Assembly (NCBI GenBank): GCA_020747015.1
Contig: JAGTJM010000020.1
Location: forward strand, 496,001-560,000
DNA length: 64,000 nt
DNA from: Pyrenochaeta sp. MPI-SDFR-AT-0127
Lineage: Eukaryota; Ascomycota; Dothideomycetes; Pleosporales; Cucurbitariaceae
Direction of reading: 5' to 3'
A program made the translations under genes and the position numbers. The notes beneath the pieces are model-generated. The model did not search any database, was not told where the DNA came from, and was given only the letters and a program-made list of their open reading frames with translations. Positions 12,016 through 23,681 of this stretch are shown piece after piece. Within the stretch, counting starts at the first letter, position 1, and every line of letters begins with the position of its first letter.

Positions 12016-12948
12016 CTAGGCCTCTTGCTCATTGCCTGCAACAGTGGCCTGTCCATTGGGGGAAATGTTGATACCATTCTCGCCGCCAACAGAAGTACTG
12101 CCATCTGTACCCTTCGTGACACCCAGATTACCCCCAAGATTCTGCGCGTTGCCTGATCCATCAACAGTGATACCGATTTGCTCAGAGAACCGCTCGGCTT
12201 CTTCGGTGGCTTTCACCCCATTGACTTTCTCGGCTTCCGCTGCTGGAGCTGCTTGTTGGGCTTCTTGTTGGGCTTCTTGTCTCGCTGCCTCGCCTTCTGC
12301 ACGACCGGGTTGGTTCTCAGTTCCTGCACCAGCACCCGCTTCTGGTGCTGCAGGCGCTTGGCACTGAATTGCGGCGGGCTTCTCGGCCTCGACTGCAGCA
12401 GGTCTTTGGGCCTCGACAGCGGCAGGCTGTTTTGTCTCAGCAGCAGGTGTTTGTTCGGCCGCAGCCGCACCATTGCGGCCTTCTTGTCCAGCTTGTTGTT
12501 GTTGTTGTTGCTGCTGCTCTTGTTGCTGTTGCTGCTCATTGCCCTGTTGGTTACCTCCAAGTTGAAGTCCAGGACCGCTGATGCCGCCACCTGGGCCACC
12601 AAGCGTGAGACCTCCAACCCTGAGGCCACCGTTCCCCCCTTGTCGTTGTTGTTGCTGTTGCTCCTGGGCCTTACGGCGTCGATTCCCTCCGACAGCTGTC
12701 AGGCTATCGAGACTAGTGAAGGAAGCTTCACGCCTAACGGGATCGGCGCGATAGTTGCGGGTGGCGAGAGAGCCCTGATTCAAATATGAGCTTCCGCATG
12801 GTACTTAAGTGTAGCAGGGCCAGATGATCAAAGTGTACCAAAATGAATGTTATTGACATACCATCCATAGACTGCGAGGGGGAATAGCGAATGCATCTAC
12901 ATTAGAAGCAACAAGAAAAGCGAGAGTGATTTCCAATGAGAATTTCAT
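12016..12948 (-). CDS. Secreted Gln/Ala-rich low-complexity protein
   Basis: The main frame (12774-12016) has no usable ATG. A small upstream exon at 12948-12862 begins with ATG, encodes MKFSLEITLAFLVASNVDAF, a convincing signal peptide, and joins in phase across an 87-nt intron (GTATGT...AATCAG). The product is 281 aa. After the leader come a basic RNYRADPVRR stretch, a Gly-rich part (LGGPGGGISGPG), two poly-Gln blocks, imperfect Pro-Ala-Ala-Val-Glu-Ala repeats (about residues 140-175), and an Asn/Gly-rich C terminus (ITVDGSGNAQNLGG). No catalytic domain and only one Cys in the mature part. Such low-complexity secreted proteins are often wall-associated; function is unknown. The start exon is an inference from signal-peptide quality and frame; the branch site is weak. 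Confidence 0.65.
12471..12540 (-). repeat. Poly-Gln coding repeat (CAG/CAA)
   Basis: Mixed CAG/CAA codons of the secreted low-complexity protein encode runs of 5-8 Gln broken by Glu. Likely length-variable between strains. Confidence 0.8.
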
Positions 12949-15570
12949 TGTGAATTATTGCTTTCGTGAAATTAAACGTGGTGTGGTAAAGAAAGCTGTC
13001 CGGCAGCTGAACTAATCTTATCGAAGGGACAGGAACAACGAACAGCTGGTTGACGGTACAAAATCGACACCAGAGAGAAGAGAGATATAAGCAAGCTGTC
13101 ACCAAGCTGAGAGATCCACAGTGACAGATGCTTGCGCGGACGAGACCCCATACTACTACCTTGGCATTGGCCGATGAACGCATTGTGCAACAGATGCAGA
13201 ACGATCTGATGGTCGCATAAAGTCAAGAGAAATGTGTCAAACGCCAAATTGTCGCAGTCTTGGCTGTTTGTGCGGATGGTGTCGCGGTATGTGTTGCGGA
13301 TCAGTCGCATCACCAGTTGGCACCCCTGTCGTTTCATGGGTTCAATGCCCAGACTGCGTCTGATCATGTTTGACAGAACAGACAGAAGAGACAGGCCATG
13401 GCAAAAATCTACATCCAAGACTTTTATTGACTGTGGTGCTGAGCGGGCTTTGCTACAATCGTGGTGTTATGGTGCGAAGCCTGCCACAGTCCACCCGGAT
13501 TTCGAGACACACACACACACGGTATGTGGAGGTGCGTTGGCGAATCCATTGATACATCGAGAGAAACTATAAGAGAGCTCTAGTGAATATACATAATTCA
13601 TAACAGTCTTCGTTGGTAGTATTGCGAAAGGCCGCGTAAATGGCTGCATGGATGTAATGCAAAGCCAGCTGGCGCAATGTGATATTCGACATGATGCAAG
13701 CACTAGTCCTCCTCTTCTACCCGTTCTTAAAATTGCATTAAAATTATTAGCAATTTCTTGAGAGAGATCGATGACACCGCTGATGATGATGGTGATGATA
13801 GCGAGTAAAAGAGTGGATTAGAGAGAAAGAGACAACGTGATTCCAAACGAAAGCAAATATTAGTCATTCACGAAACAGCAGCCGGATCGATGATCACTCA
13901 GCCAGCGACCTTCCAAGATGTGTCACCATCTCATACGATAGTAACTTTGCCAAGTTTACCAAGTGCAACTCATCGGGCGGAAACCGGATGCGTAGTGCCG
14001 CTGGACATGAGATGTCAGAAGAAACAGGTTACCATACCGAAAGATTCAAATGGAAACAACCTTCTTTAGCATTCCAAGACTTCTGCAGACTTTGCATGCA
14101 ACGAGTTCACACCGGAGCAGTTACACACTTGTTTTTACAACGTGTTTGCTCTTATCGCCTGCCAACATCGCATCGATCATGGTCTCTGCCATGGGCTTGA
14201 GGACTTAGCGGAAACAAATCTGCAGACTGTGGCGTTCGCTGAGATTTTTGTCGTTCAGTCTGTTTGGAAAGTAAAGTAGCTGGCAAGCTCCATTTTCTCT
14301 CGCATGGTTTTGTAGGCCTAAGCATCATGAATTCAATTCATTATCCCTATCGATAGAACAGCGCTTCCTAGAGTTCATCTCCACGTTATCCAATACTCGA
14401 TGAGCAGCTCTGAACAGCGATGACGAACCTTTTGAAATAGATTGGAATCTTCAAATTCCTGCATACGAAGAAAGCAGGTCCAATCGTCACTCGGAATGAA
14501 TTTCTCGAAGGCCTTGAAAAATTAGTCTTTCGTCAACACCTGGCTGTGATCTCCACGATGTTTTATGGGGAGGCACCATATTTTGGAAGGCATGTAGATT
14601 CCTGATACTTCAGCTTCACCATGAGAGTCAATCATGTTGACCTTTCATATCGACAAGATGTAGTACCTAGCGGACATCCCAAAATCACGTACTACGGCTA
14701 TTCTTGAGAACCAAAGACGATAGCAGCACCCATCAATTACGAAATACGAATGATTCTTTTCTGTAAGTCCGTTATCCCTTGGCGCTGACTGGTATGACGT
14801 GAGAGTATTCCTGACGATCAAAGAATGTCCCTGATGCGGACAGGAGCGAAAGCTGAGATGAGTTTGCCATTCTGCGAGTAATTTTCACGCTTACCTTGTA
14901 GCGAATTCTTTTTTTGCTAACAGATGATATTTCTACCGTTGTAATTTTCGGAGTTACCTTTACTTGTGAAAAGCTGGCTTATGTCTGTACTGGTGAACTG
15001 GTGAAGGGGTAGATTTTATTGACGGAGATAGATCAACTCAACTTAAAGTCCCAAGATATGATACTGGCTACAGAGTATCATCGCTAACACCATGGATAAT
15101 GTAATTGATACGATGTCTAATTTTTCACAGGATTGGAGAGAATACTATGGCAATCCTAGAAAACAGAATTTGTATATGAAGATATTACAAGATCAAACTA
15201 CACTCAATATTAAAACAAGGCGTTGCACCGATAAGGTTTCCTGGTGGATGACAGATGATGAATTACCAGGATAGCAATAAAGGTGCTTGTTGGTCCAGCG
15301 CTTGCTGGTTTCAAACTGCTTGCAGTACTTGCGAGCGGACAGCTTGTCAAAGAGCGTGGTGCGAAGAGCAAATCAAAGGCTCTGGCAAGATACATCGCAA
15401 TTCATAGCACTGATCCTTGAATCGTTTCTCCATGTCCTAGAAATCCACACTCACCAATTAATATACTCTTACTTAAGCGAAACTGACAAAGGATTGAGAG
15501 TTACAACACTGCTTCTTTTGCCACTTTAGCAGCCTGCTGTTGAGTACTAGGGTTTGATTAGTTCCAGGAA
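12949..15570. other. Long gene-poor, AT-rich region
   Basis: 2.6 kb with no recognised gene. A short ATG-led frame at 15092-15274 and a following open stretch at about 15275-15418 (AIKVLVGPALAGFKLL... ending KSKALARYIAIHSTDP) look faintly protein-like and could be a remnant or small spliced gene. No transposon ends or long repeats were seen. Confidence 0.5.
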
Positions 15571-17445
15571 ATGACAGGGTTAGGATCCTTTTGCGCTGGT
15601 CTCACGATTCCGACCTGTGATCATGGACGAATAGTCACTGAGAGAATCGCTTGTCGCTATCGCACCAGAATGCTGTCGACCAAAATACAAGATGAGCAAA
15701 CGGAGCTGAGGCATCGCCAATACAGGCTAAATTTCCTCAATACCTTGCGAGCTAAAGCACAATCATGGTTAGTTGGACTAAGAGAGTCCACCTTAAATGA
15801 CAGTGACTTTATAACTTCTGACCCCAAGTACGCTGATCAGCTCGTTGAGAAGTTCGTAAGCTTAGCAGAGATATTAGACTGCTCAAAAGCTCTGTCCATC
15901 CGACTTGGAAATGAGGCTGCGAACGACAAGTCCCTTGTGCAAGCTTGGAATAGCGCGCTTAAATATACCGACGGCCATGGATACCCATCATTTGCTCATA
16001 GCATGGAGCTTCTCAAACTTCCATCGGTTCATGGAGGCATTCTGCATCCAATTTCAGTCGCGCTATTAGCATACAATATAGGTGGTCCATTGAATGGTTC
16101 CAATACTGCCTTTACCCACAGATGGACGCTACCGGGGGGTTCTGCGCCTCAGATCCAGGGCTTCCATATAGAGGGTGACTGTGGAGACATTTTTGATGGT
16201 TATCGACTAACGTTGGTCTGGGAGATTTCTGATGGACAGATAAAGAATTTATCAGGGACGCACCATATCTTTTTGGCTGGAGATGCAACACCCAGGCCCC
16301 TACAAGTCATTAGTAAGGCGGGGGAGACTCAACCGTTCTCACCTCTGACCATCATATACGACTCCAAGAATGCTGCGTTATGCTACGATTGCCCAGAACC
16401 AGAGGCAATACGCAACAGTGTTAGCTTGGATCTCCATCTCAATACTATTGGGGATGACGACCTTCAGCTGCTCTCAAACAGTCACGATGGAGTAGGTCCA
16501 CAAGACATTTCGCTCATGGAATTGATTACAGAATTTCCGATCTCCGGTTATAGCACTCATTTCCATCGACTCCTCTTCGAACCCAAGTCACTGCATAATA
16601 TGCTCGCAACGTTATCGACGCTTGATATACCCATGCCACAAACTACTTCAGATAATTCTCAGCAATTATTGGAGCAACGATTTGAAAATTTTCAACGAGA
16701 TAGCTGGACTCATACCCCATCTAGTATCAAAGGGATGGAGTTTGATATAACACTATCTGGACCGTACAATTCGCCTGCCGGCTTCTTAGACAGCCTTTGT
16801 GTCAAAGCTCGTCGAGACGTGCACCTCCCTATCGGTATGGACCTGTTTCCCCAGACCGCGCTAGATGAGAACAGAGAATGCGCTCGCAAGCTTGTCCGCG
16901 ATTTACCTGCAAACTTTATTGCAATACGGCTGGCATATTACGCACCGACACTTCTACAGACTTCATATACATCTTACGATCTACTATCGACCACTTCACT
17001 GCATTGCCTAGCCAAGTCCGTCGAACGCCGCTGTTTTGAGCTTATGGGCGCTGGTTTCATTGACGCCGCTTCCCATCTCCCTTCCGTTGCTGCGCTCTTA
17101 ACTGCATTCGGAAACGCAATCAATGGGCCGAAAGAGGTTCAGGTGACAAGTGAGCCCTGGGTGGATGATACTGATCTCCAAATTTATCGGAGACGCTGCT
17201 TGTATCTGTTCTGGTGTGCTGATTGGTTATTGTGTTACCTGGGGAAGCCCGAGATAGGCCCATTCATGGTGATTAATATTGAGCAAGCGAGGCAAGATTT
17301 GCACAAAGTTTGGGCAGAGGTAGGTCATGCGGCGCGTTTGCTGCTGAGGAACTGGGTAGCTTGGGCAATGTTTGTGGAGTGCCTGCCGCTAGGAGGATTT
17401 ACTGTCCGACGTCCGGCGGGGGTCAAGCCTACCAACTACTTTTGA
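15571..17445 (+). CDS. Unrecognised 624-aa fungal protein
   Basis: One uninterrupted frame from a true ATG, with no obvious intron, signal peptide or membrane segment. I do not recognise the family. The N-terminal 150 residues look helical. Residues about 185-315 contain a block with His, Asp and Gly spacing (GFHIEGDCGDIFDGYRLTLVWE, then GTHHIFLAG, then a TIIYDSKNAALCYD...RNSVSLDLHL segment) that could be a double-stranded beta-helix of the phytanoyl-CoA/2-oxoglutarate dioxygenase sort, but the expected second metal His is not clear, so this is only a suggestion. The C-terminal part has paired aromatic Cys/Trp stretches (YLFWCADWLLCYL). An in-frame ATG at 15670 is an alternative start. It stands alone between 2.6 kb and 1 kb of non-coding DNA, which fits an accessory gene. 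Confidence 0.7.
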   Translation: MTGLGSFCAGLTIPTCDHGRIVTERIACRYRTRMLSTKIQDEQTELRHRQYRLNFLNTLRAKAQSWLVGLRESTLNDSDFITSDPKYADQLVEKFVSLAEILDCSKALSIRLGNEAANDKSLVQAWNSALKYTDGHGYPSFAHSMELLKLPSVHGGILHPISVALLAYNIGGPLNGSNTAFTHRWTLPGGSAPQIQGFHIEGDCGDIFDGYRLTLVWEISDGQIKNLSGTHHIFLAGDATPRPLQVISKAGETQPFSPLTIIYDSKNAALCYDCPEPEAIRNSVSLDLHLNTIGDDDLQLLSNSHDGVGPQDISLMELITEFPISGYSTHFHRLLFEPKSLHNMLATLSTLDIPMPQTTSDNSQQLLEQRFENFQRDSWTHTPSSIKGMEFDITLSGPYNSPAGFLDSLCVKARRDVHLPIGMDLFPQTALDENRECARKLVRDLPANFIAIRLAYYAPTLLQTSYTSYDLLSTTSLHCLAKSVERRCFELMGAGFIDAASHLPSVAALLTAFGNAINGPKEVQVTSEPWVDDTDLQIYRRRCLYLFWCADWLLCYLGKPEIGPFMVINIEQARQDLHKVWAEVGHAARLLLRNWVAWAMFVECLPLGGFTVRRPAGVKPTNYF

Positions 17446-18430
17446 GGGTTATTACACTGTCTGCACATGAAACAGGGATGCTCGAGCTTGACTGGTCATG
17501 AGTCAGGTCTCGCACAAGAGAATTTAGCTGGTTCAGCGGATTTGAAGGCCAGTCATGACCTCGGGCAGGACGAATTCTTGCATGGGAGGAAAGGAAGCCC
17601 TGGACAGAATGATACAATAGAAGAAATGATGGATGGGTGAAGATGGATGAAGGGTGGAAACAAGTCGTGGCTGGTGTCCACTAGCTTGAGGCTAGACTAT
17701 TTTCCGCAACTGATCCATCGTGCTTGCTCATTTCTACCCTTGTCTTCCGTAGTCCTTTTATCAATATGCGTATCACTTCCATCAATCGGCGTTGATAATT
17801 CGTCCGAATGTTCGATTCGGTCTTCCTAGTTTAAGGATAGCGCCACACTGTCCCCAGCGCCACACGTCTAGACGCAATGGCGGGCACGTTTCGTTTCACC
17901 ATCGCTCCCGCAATTTACTCTGACATGGGTCGACTTGCTTGATCAGTGTCAAGCGGCACAAGAACTTCCGAGAAAAAGCTTGGTTTCTAGGCACTTTCAC
18001 TTCTGAATCTTGACGTTTGAACAAGAGCTTGCTGGGAACGTCTCAGTCCAGAGCATCAACACTAGCCGCAGTACAATCGGCAATGTGCATTAATACTGGT
18101 CTTATACAGAGACCTAGCTGTCGGGAAAACTATCGCCGTAGTCTACATGTCAAACTTGCTGGTGGTGGCGCCACGCGCTTGGACTTCTCATTTCCTGGTA
18201 GGCACTTAATGAAGTGTGAAGACAAGCCTTGCCCAGAACGATAAGCTTCGGAATAAATATGCTGTGACCACGACTCTGGGTCAGATCGGCTGTGACGGCG
18301 TTAGGGTCATAATTATTATGCTCTACTATAAGTACTGCTCATAGGGTCGTCTTACAGGTATCCCACAAGTCGTTCATTCAATTCATTCAGTCATTCCTTT
18401 CATCAAACACTCCTTTACACAATCCAAATC
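17446..18430. other. Intergenic: polygalacturonase promoter
   Basis: Upstream region of the polygalacturonase. No other gene seen. The last 70 nt are a CT/CA-rich leader typical of a fungal 5' UTR. Confidence 0.5.
18327..18332 (+). promoter_or_regulatory. Candidate TATA box
   Basis: TATAAG about 100 nt before the polygalacturonase ATG, followed by a pyrimidine-rich leader. Confidence 0.5.
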
Positions 18431-19623
18431 ATGGTCGCTATGTATCTCAGTTCTCTTCTTCTCGGCGCTGGTGCGCTTGTGTCTGCAGCTCCTGCCAGCC
18501 TGGACGCTCGTGCAAGCTGCGCATTCACAGATGCTGCTGCTGCCATCAAGGGTAAAGCGTCTTGCACCGCCATTGTCATCAAGGACATGACTGTTCCTGC
18601 TGGCACCACTTTGGATCTGACCAAGTTGAAATCCGGAACAACTGTAAGACTACATTCTGTTAAAAGGGTTGGCTGTTTCTGACAATGTTTCAGGTCACTT
18701 TCCAGGGCACAACTACCTTCGGCTACAAAGAGTGGAGCGGTCCCTTGATCTCAGTCTCTGGTACCAATATCAAAGTTGTTGGCGCCAGCGGCCACGTTAT
18801 TGACGGAAACGGTGCCAAATGGTGGGACGGTAAGGGCTCCAACGGTGGCAAAACTAAGCCTAAGGTACGCAAGATGAACTCATGTGCTCGCGCTTGACTG
18901 ACTTATCAGTTCTTCTACGCCCACTCCATGCAGCAGTCCAGCATCACCGGACTCAACGTCAAGAACACACCCGTACAAGGTTTCTCGATCAACGGTGCCA
19001 CCGATTTGACACTTGATAAGATTACCATCGACAACACCGCGGGCGATGTCACCAATGGTGGTCACAACACCGACGCTTTCGACGTTGGTAGCTCCACGGG
19101 AATCACCATCTCCAACGCAAATATCAAGAACCAGGATGATTGCCTCGCAGTAAATTCCGGTACAGATATTCACTTCACAGGCGGCACCTGCTCCGGTGGT
19201 CACGGCATCAGCATCGGCTCTGTGGGCGGCCGCTCCAACAATGTTGTGAAGAACGTCGTCATCTCCGACTCTACCATCACCAACTCTGACAACGGTGTGC
19301 GCATCAAGACTGTCTCCGGAGCCACAGGTTCAGTCAGCGGCGTCACCTACAAGAATATCACGCTCAAGAACATTGCCAAGTATGGAATTGTTATCCAACA
19401 GGACTATGAGAATGGATCTCCTACCGGAACACCTACTACTGGCGTCCCCATCACTGGCCTGACCATCCAGAATGTTAAGGGCACCGTTGCCGCAAAGGGT
19501 ACAAATGTGTACATTCTCTGCGGAAAGGGCAGCTGCTCTAACTGGACTTGGACTGGAAACAGTGTGACTGGTGGCAAGAAGAGCACTAGCTGCTTGAACG
19601 TACCAAGTGGTGCGTCTTGCTAA
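18431..19623 (+). CDS. Secreted endopolygalacturonase (GH28)
   Basis: Three exons, 18431-18643, 18694-18864 and 18910-19623, with two short introns (50 and 45 nt), give 365 aa. Residues 1-20 are a signal peptide, followed by a short propeptide ending near LDAR. The parallel beta-helix enzyme carries all GH28 catalytic motifs: N181-T-D183, D204-D205 (NQDDC), G-H226-G and R259-I-K261. It hydrolyses alpha-1,4 bonds in de-esterified pectin outside the cell and is a common plant-wall-degrading enzyme of saprobic and pathogenic fungi. Length and motif spacing fit the endo-acting class. A second in-frame ATG is three codons in and would give a nearly identical leader. Sugar-controlled expression is usual for the family; no specific site was assigned here. 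Confidence 0.96.
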
Positions 19624-21434
19624 GCATAAGTGAAGCTACGCTAGCATGATCTTGATGCTGGATTTACACTAGCTCAGCAATGCTTGATGCTTTTAATCAT
19701 TTCTCCTGTACACCTTTACTTTGCAGATATAATCCATTTATAAGCCCTATGGTCACAATATACTGTGTTGCCTCATTCATCGTCTCTTTTCATGATCTTT
19801 GGACTATTCGATCAATTTCTTCTGTGCTCTGCCACCTAGGACTTGGCCTCTCTTATTGATTCTTACGGGCCTGGAAATACTAAGAAAACATGCTGGACCC
19901 CTCTGATATACTGATTTACAAGCCTTTCTATACCTTGAAAGATGTGATGATTTGAGAGGAACTGTCGCTAAGCCAAACGCAACGATAGTTTGAAGTTACC
20001 TTTTACGATATTGTCGCAACAAAATCTAATGGCCGTGGCTCATGCGTCCTATGGGCGATGTTTCATGTAAGAGCAAGTCGTATACGGCAGAGTTTATTCA
20101 GAAATTGTTCAATGATCAATAATTCCCTTAGAATTCCATTCGAATTTGTGGCCTAGCGAGAACGATGACGCATCTGCTTCACTTGTCTTCTCAAATTCTT
20201 TGTGAGAAGCTGTGGAAGCAAAATGGGGAGAACTTTAAATTATCCCAACTATGTACTAAACGAGGTGTCACTGTCCAGCAATAGATACTAATCGCCAGGC
20301 AACAACCGACCCAACGAGTAACAAAGGACAAGCAACTATCGATGAATAGAAAGCGAGGGAAGCTGAATGCACGTCTAAAGGCCTATGACGGTGGACATCT
20401 ATTCTTCGACCGACCTTTTACGTCGGTAAATGATCGTGTAATTTGCGGTATTCTCTGCAGCTGCAAGTGCAGTAATCTATTTCCAAACTGTCGGGTGCTA
20501 CTCGTCCCAAACTGGAACAGCAAGACGGATCCGGGCAAGTTGGTGAGGACTAGGTATTAACGAGCCACGCCTAAAATAGAATAGAGTGGATAGATAATGA
20601 GTATCAACTCATGTGTTCGAGAACCAAACTACCGAGTTTGTGGAATTCAGAGAGTCTTTGATAGACTAGTTCGGGCGCGCAATCTATAGCACGCCCATGC
20701 TTTCGCGAAACCCGAGAAACACGATTTGGGAAAGGTTGAGAAGGAGAGCAATGAACACAGGTATTCAGGTTGAGCCAAGGGAGAGGATGAACAGGATTAG
20801 GATCATAGAGCAGAAATAATTCTCTCAGCACAAGATGTGCTTCATTTCTCCTGTATCTAGCGTTGTGCTAAGGGACTGACTCCAACTTTTCAGTGCGTAG
20901 CTCTGAGCTGAAGAAGGAACAGTTAACTAGAAGTCATGGGACTCTAATAAGATAAGGGAATCATGTATTAGGTGTTTAAAAATACTTTCATAGATCATGG
21001 TCTTGACCAAAGAAGGGATGTGCTGAGCTCAGCCGAGCGGTGCACGCTTTCCTTGGCTCATTACATTCGATACAAGGAGCTATGCAACATCGGCTTGGCA
21101 GCTGAGCTTGCATTCACTGTGCCCAGAACGATGTCCAGAGCCTAAGACTTCTTTGTTGTAGATGAAAATCGAGGAGCTGTTAGACGGTTGCTAGGGAGAG
21201 TCGAAAGTATCCAAGCCACACGTCACATTCCATTAGGATCAGATTCGGTAGCCTCAACAAACTTCGCTAGGGGCGCTGATATTTCTCGAAAACCAAAATC
21301 ATTGTGAACTTGATGATTAAGAACAAGGTGGAAGATGTGGGAGTAAGTCACTCTACGGCATTCTAAACAAACCACGAGCGCGATTAAGACCCACATCCAA
21401 AAAAACGAACCATGATGTGAATATCCTTACGAAT
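19624..21434. other. Intergenic 1.8 kb; no gene seen
   Basis: Co-directional spacer after the polygalacturonase. No long ATG-led frame with protein-like composition on either strand. Confidence 0.5.
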
Positions 21435-22345
21435 ATGACCGCCATTTTTTCACGACACTCCAGCCAACTCAGACACTACTATAGAATTGTCCTGAGACCG
21501 AGTAATTTCGTGCGTTGCTCAGTACGATCGATAACTTCCATGACTCAGCCTGTGCGACCTCGGCGTTTCGCGCCACTAGACCCCGCAAAGAGGAAAGAGG
21601 GCGATGACAGGCCAATTTTGAAGGGAGTCGTGTTTGATGTGGACGGAACATTATGTAAATTCTTGCACTACATCGGTAGCACACCTGTACAAGGTGGGCC
21701 AATGCTGATGAAGCGCAGGCTTACCACAGAACTACATGTTCGCAGAGATGCGGTAAGATTGCTGAAAGCGGCCAAGACGATATGCTCACACAAAGTAGAG
21801 CAGCTCTGAACATTGAGAAACCAACAGACATCTTGGACCATATTTACTCGCTCCCTGAGAATGAACAAGAGGAAGCCCAAGAAAAGATTCGCAACATTGA
21901 GCGTACCGCAATGAAGAATCAACAGCCACAAGCTGGACTCGTCGAGCTCATGGACTATCTGGACTCACGGAACATTAAAAAGGGCATATGCACGCGCAAT
22001 TTTGACGCGCCTGTCACACATCTCCTCACAACCTTTCTGCCTTCATCGAAGTTCAGCCCTGTCATAACACGAGAATTCCGACCGCCGAAGCCTGATCCTG
22101 CAGGTATTTTGCACATTGCAAAAGACTGGATGCATGACGACAGAGGGAACAGTCTGATCATGGTCGGCGATTCTATTGATGACATGACAGCTGGGTATCG
22201 AGCTGGAGCTGCGACCGTGTTGCTAGTGAATGAGGTCAATGAACATTTGGCTGAGCATCAGCATACAGACTTTGTGGTCAAGCAGCTTGACGATCTAATT
22301 GAGATTCTGGAGACTGGCTTCGAGGGAAGGGTTGAAATCAGCTAG
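21435..22345 (+). CDS. HAD-superfamily hydrolase/phosphatase
   Basis: Three exons, 21435-21654, 21719-21752 (34 nt) and 21799-22345, give 266 aa. Splicing restores the family N-terminal block GTLCLPQNYMFAEMR, which the micro-exon encodes. The four HAD motifs are present: DVDGT (nucleophile D68, acid D70), the CTRN Thr of motif II, the KPDP Lys of motif III and GDSIDDM acids of motif IV. The small cap between motifs I and II indicates subfamily I. Members dephosphorylate small metabolites; yeast YOR131C looks like a relative, but the substrate is unknown. The first 35 residues are Arg/Ser-rich and non-acidic, so a mitochondrial presequence is possible; M36 is an alternative start. Confidence 0.88.
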
Positions 22346-23681
22346 TAAAATGTGGGTGCCAAACTGCGATTGAGAGAGCCTTGGGGCCTTGCGCATTCCA
22401 TAGACACGAGACAACGATACACGTTGAGACCTCGAGAATTGGATGGACGATCTGGATCTAGGTGCAACGTCTGGGTGCAGTGGTACCTCACAATTGTTAC
22501 CAAAGCAACTACGTTGCACATGTACGACTCTAGATGCAGGTACACTCACGCATGCAACGTGACTGTGAAGCGTCAAGACCCACAGCATCCATCTGGTTGG
22601 AAAAGCGATAACCAGGGGTGAGCGTGCAATCCCCGAGATCTGCACCCTGTCTTACGTTCCTGTCAAGGGACGACTGTATTGACAGGTGCAATCGCTAGCT
22701 CCTGATCCATTCCCCTATCCTCACGATAAAGCCAATTTTGCATCAAAGACACAAACATTCCATGATCGCACATGAAGCTCAGAACGCGACAACAGTTCAA
22801 GCAAGCTTTGCCGATTGGCCTCATCCTAGAAGCGCCAAGTTACTTGGCGAAGCATAAACACCACCCGAACGAAGATCATGATGTGATATGCACTTGATTG
22901 TTTCAGGTGCAATATGGATGATGTCAACCATAGGGCCAGGCCGAGGCGAGCACAAAGCCACGGCGAGCAAGCCTCTTGTTGGATGATACCCCACACACCG
23001 GCAAAACGCCTCGGCGCCAATGCCGTACATTCTCCGATGCTCAATAAGCTTTCCAAGCATTCTACACACCAGCCTTTCTCATCCACATCGATCTGAAATG
23101 GTGTTTGATATCTCGGGGCACCAAATGTCATCCAACTCGTACAGCCTCCACGGTGCTCAATGGCAACCACTTTAGCCTCAGTTGTCTCCTCCCTAATCCA
23201 TCGTTCGGTTGCCGTCAGGCTTGCCATATCGGCCCATCCGGCGTATGCGCGTATAGTGGATTAATATGGAACCAGTCATCGACCAATCACCCAATGTTCG
23301 CTTGGCGAAAATGTACCTAATCGACGTGTCACGACCGCGTTTGGCAGCTGCAGTGTGTCGATCCCAGCCCGCATGAAACGTCCGTGGGATACGGTCGTGA
23401 AAACCGTTGCGGATGCCTGTCCGCGCCTTCTTGATTCAGAAGGCTTGTTTATCTTAATTTCTCGCAAGAGGTAATGGCAAAGGCATTGGTATAATTGTGC
23501 AGTGTGCCCGGTGAGAGCGTGTGCTGCCGTCTCTCGACCTTCACATTCAGCATCCGTCCAGAGCGACGCCAAGCAACACAAGTGATCTGGGCTTGCAGGG
23601 TGCTTATTACTATTACGCCGCTCGTTGACTCTTTTAATCCTTCCCTTGCGTTTCCTACAATTGCAGCCGGAATTCCTCAAC
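22346..23681. other. Intergenic 1.3 kb
   Basis: Promoter side of the sedolisin gene. A minus-strand ATG-led frame at 22826-23227 (133 aa) is not recognisable as a protein. No supported gene. Confidence 0.5.

Noticed and set aside
12949..15570. Possible transposon remnant
   Set aside because: AT-rich and gene-poor, but no terminal repeats, target duplication or transposase-like peptide could be seen.
22826..23227. Minus-strand 133-aa frame with seven Cys
   Set aside because: True ATG, but no signal peptide, no homology recognised and no splice-supported extension; left as noise without transcript evidence.
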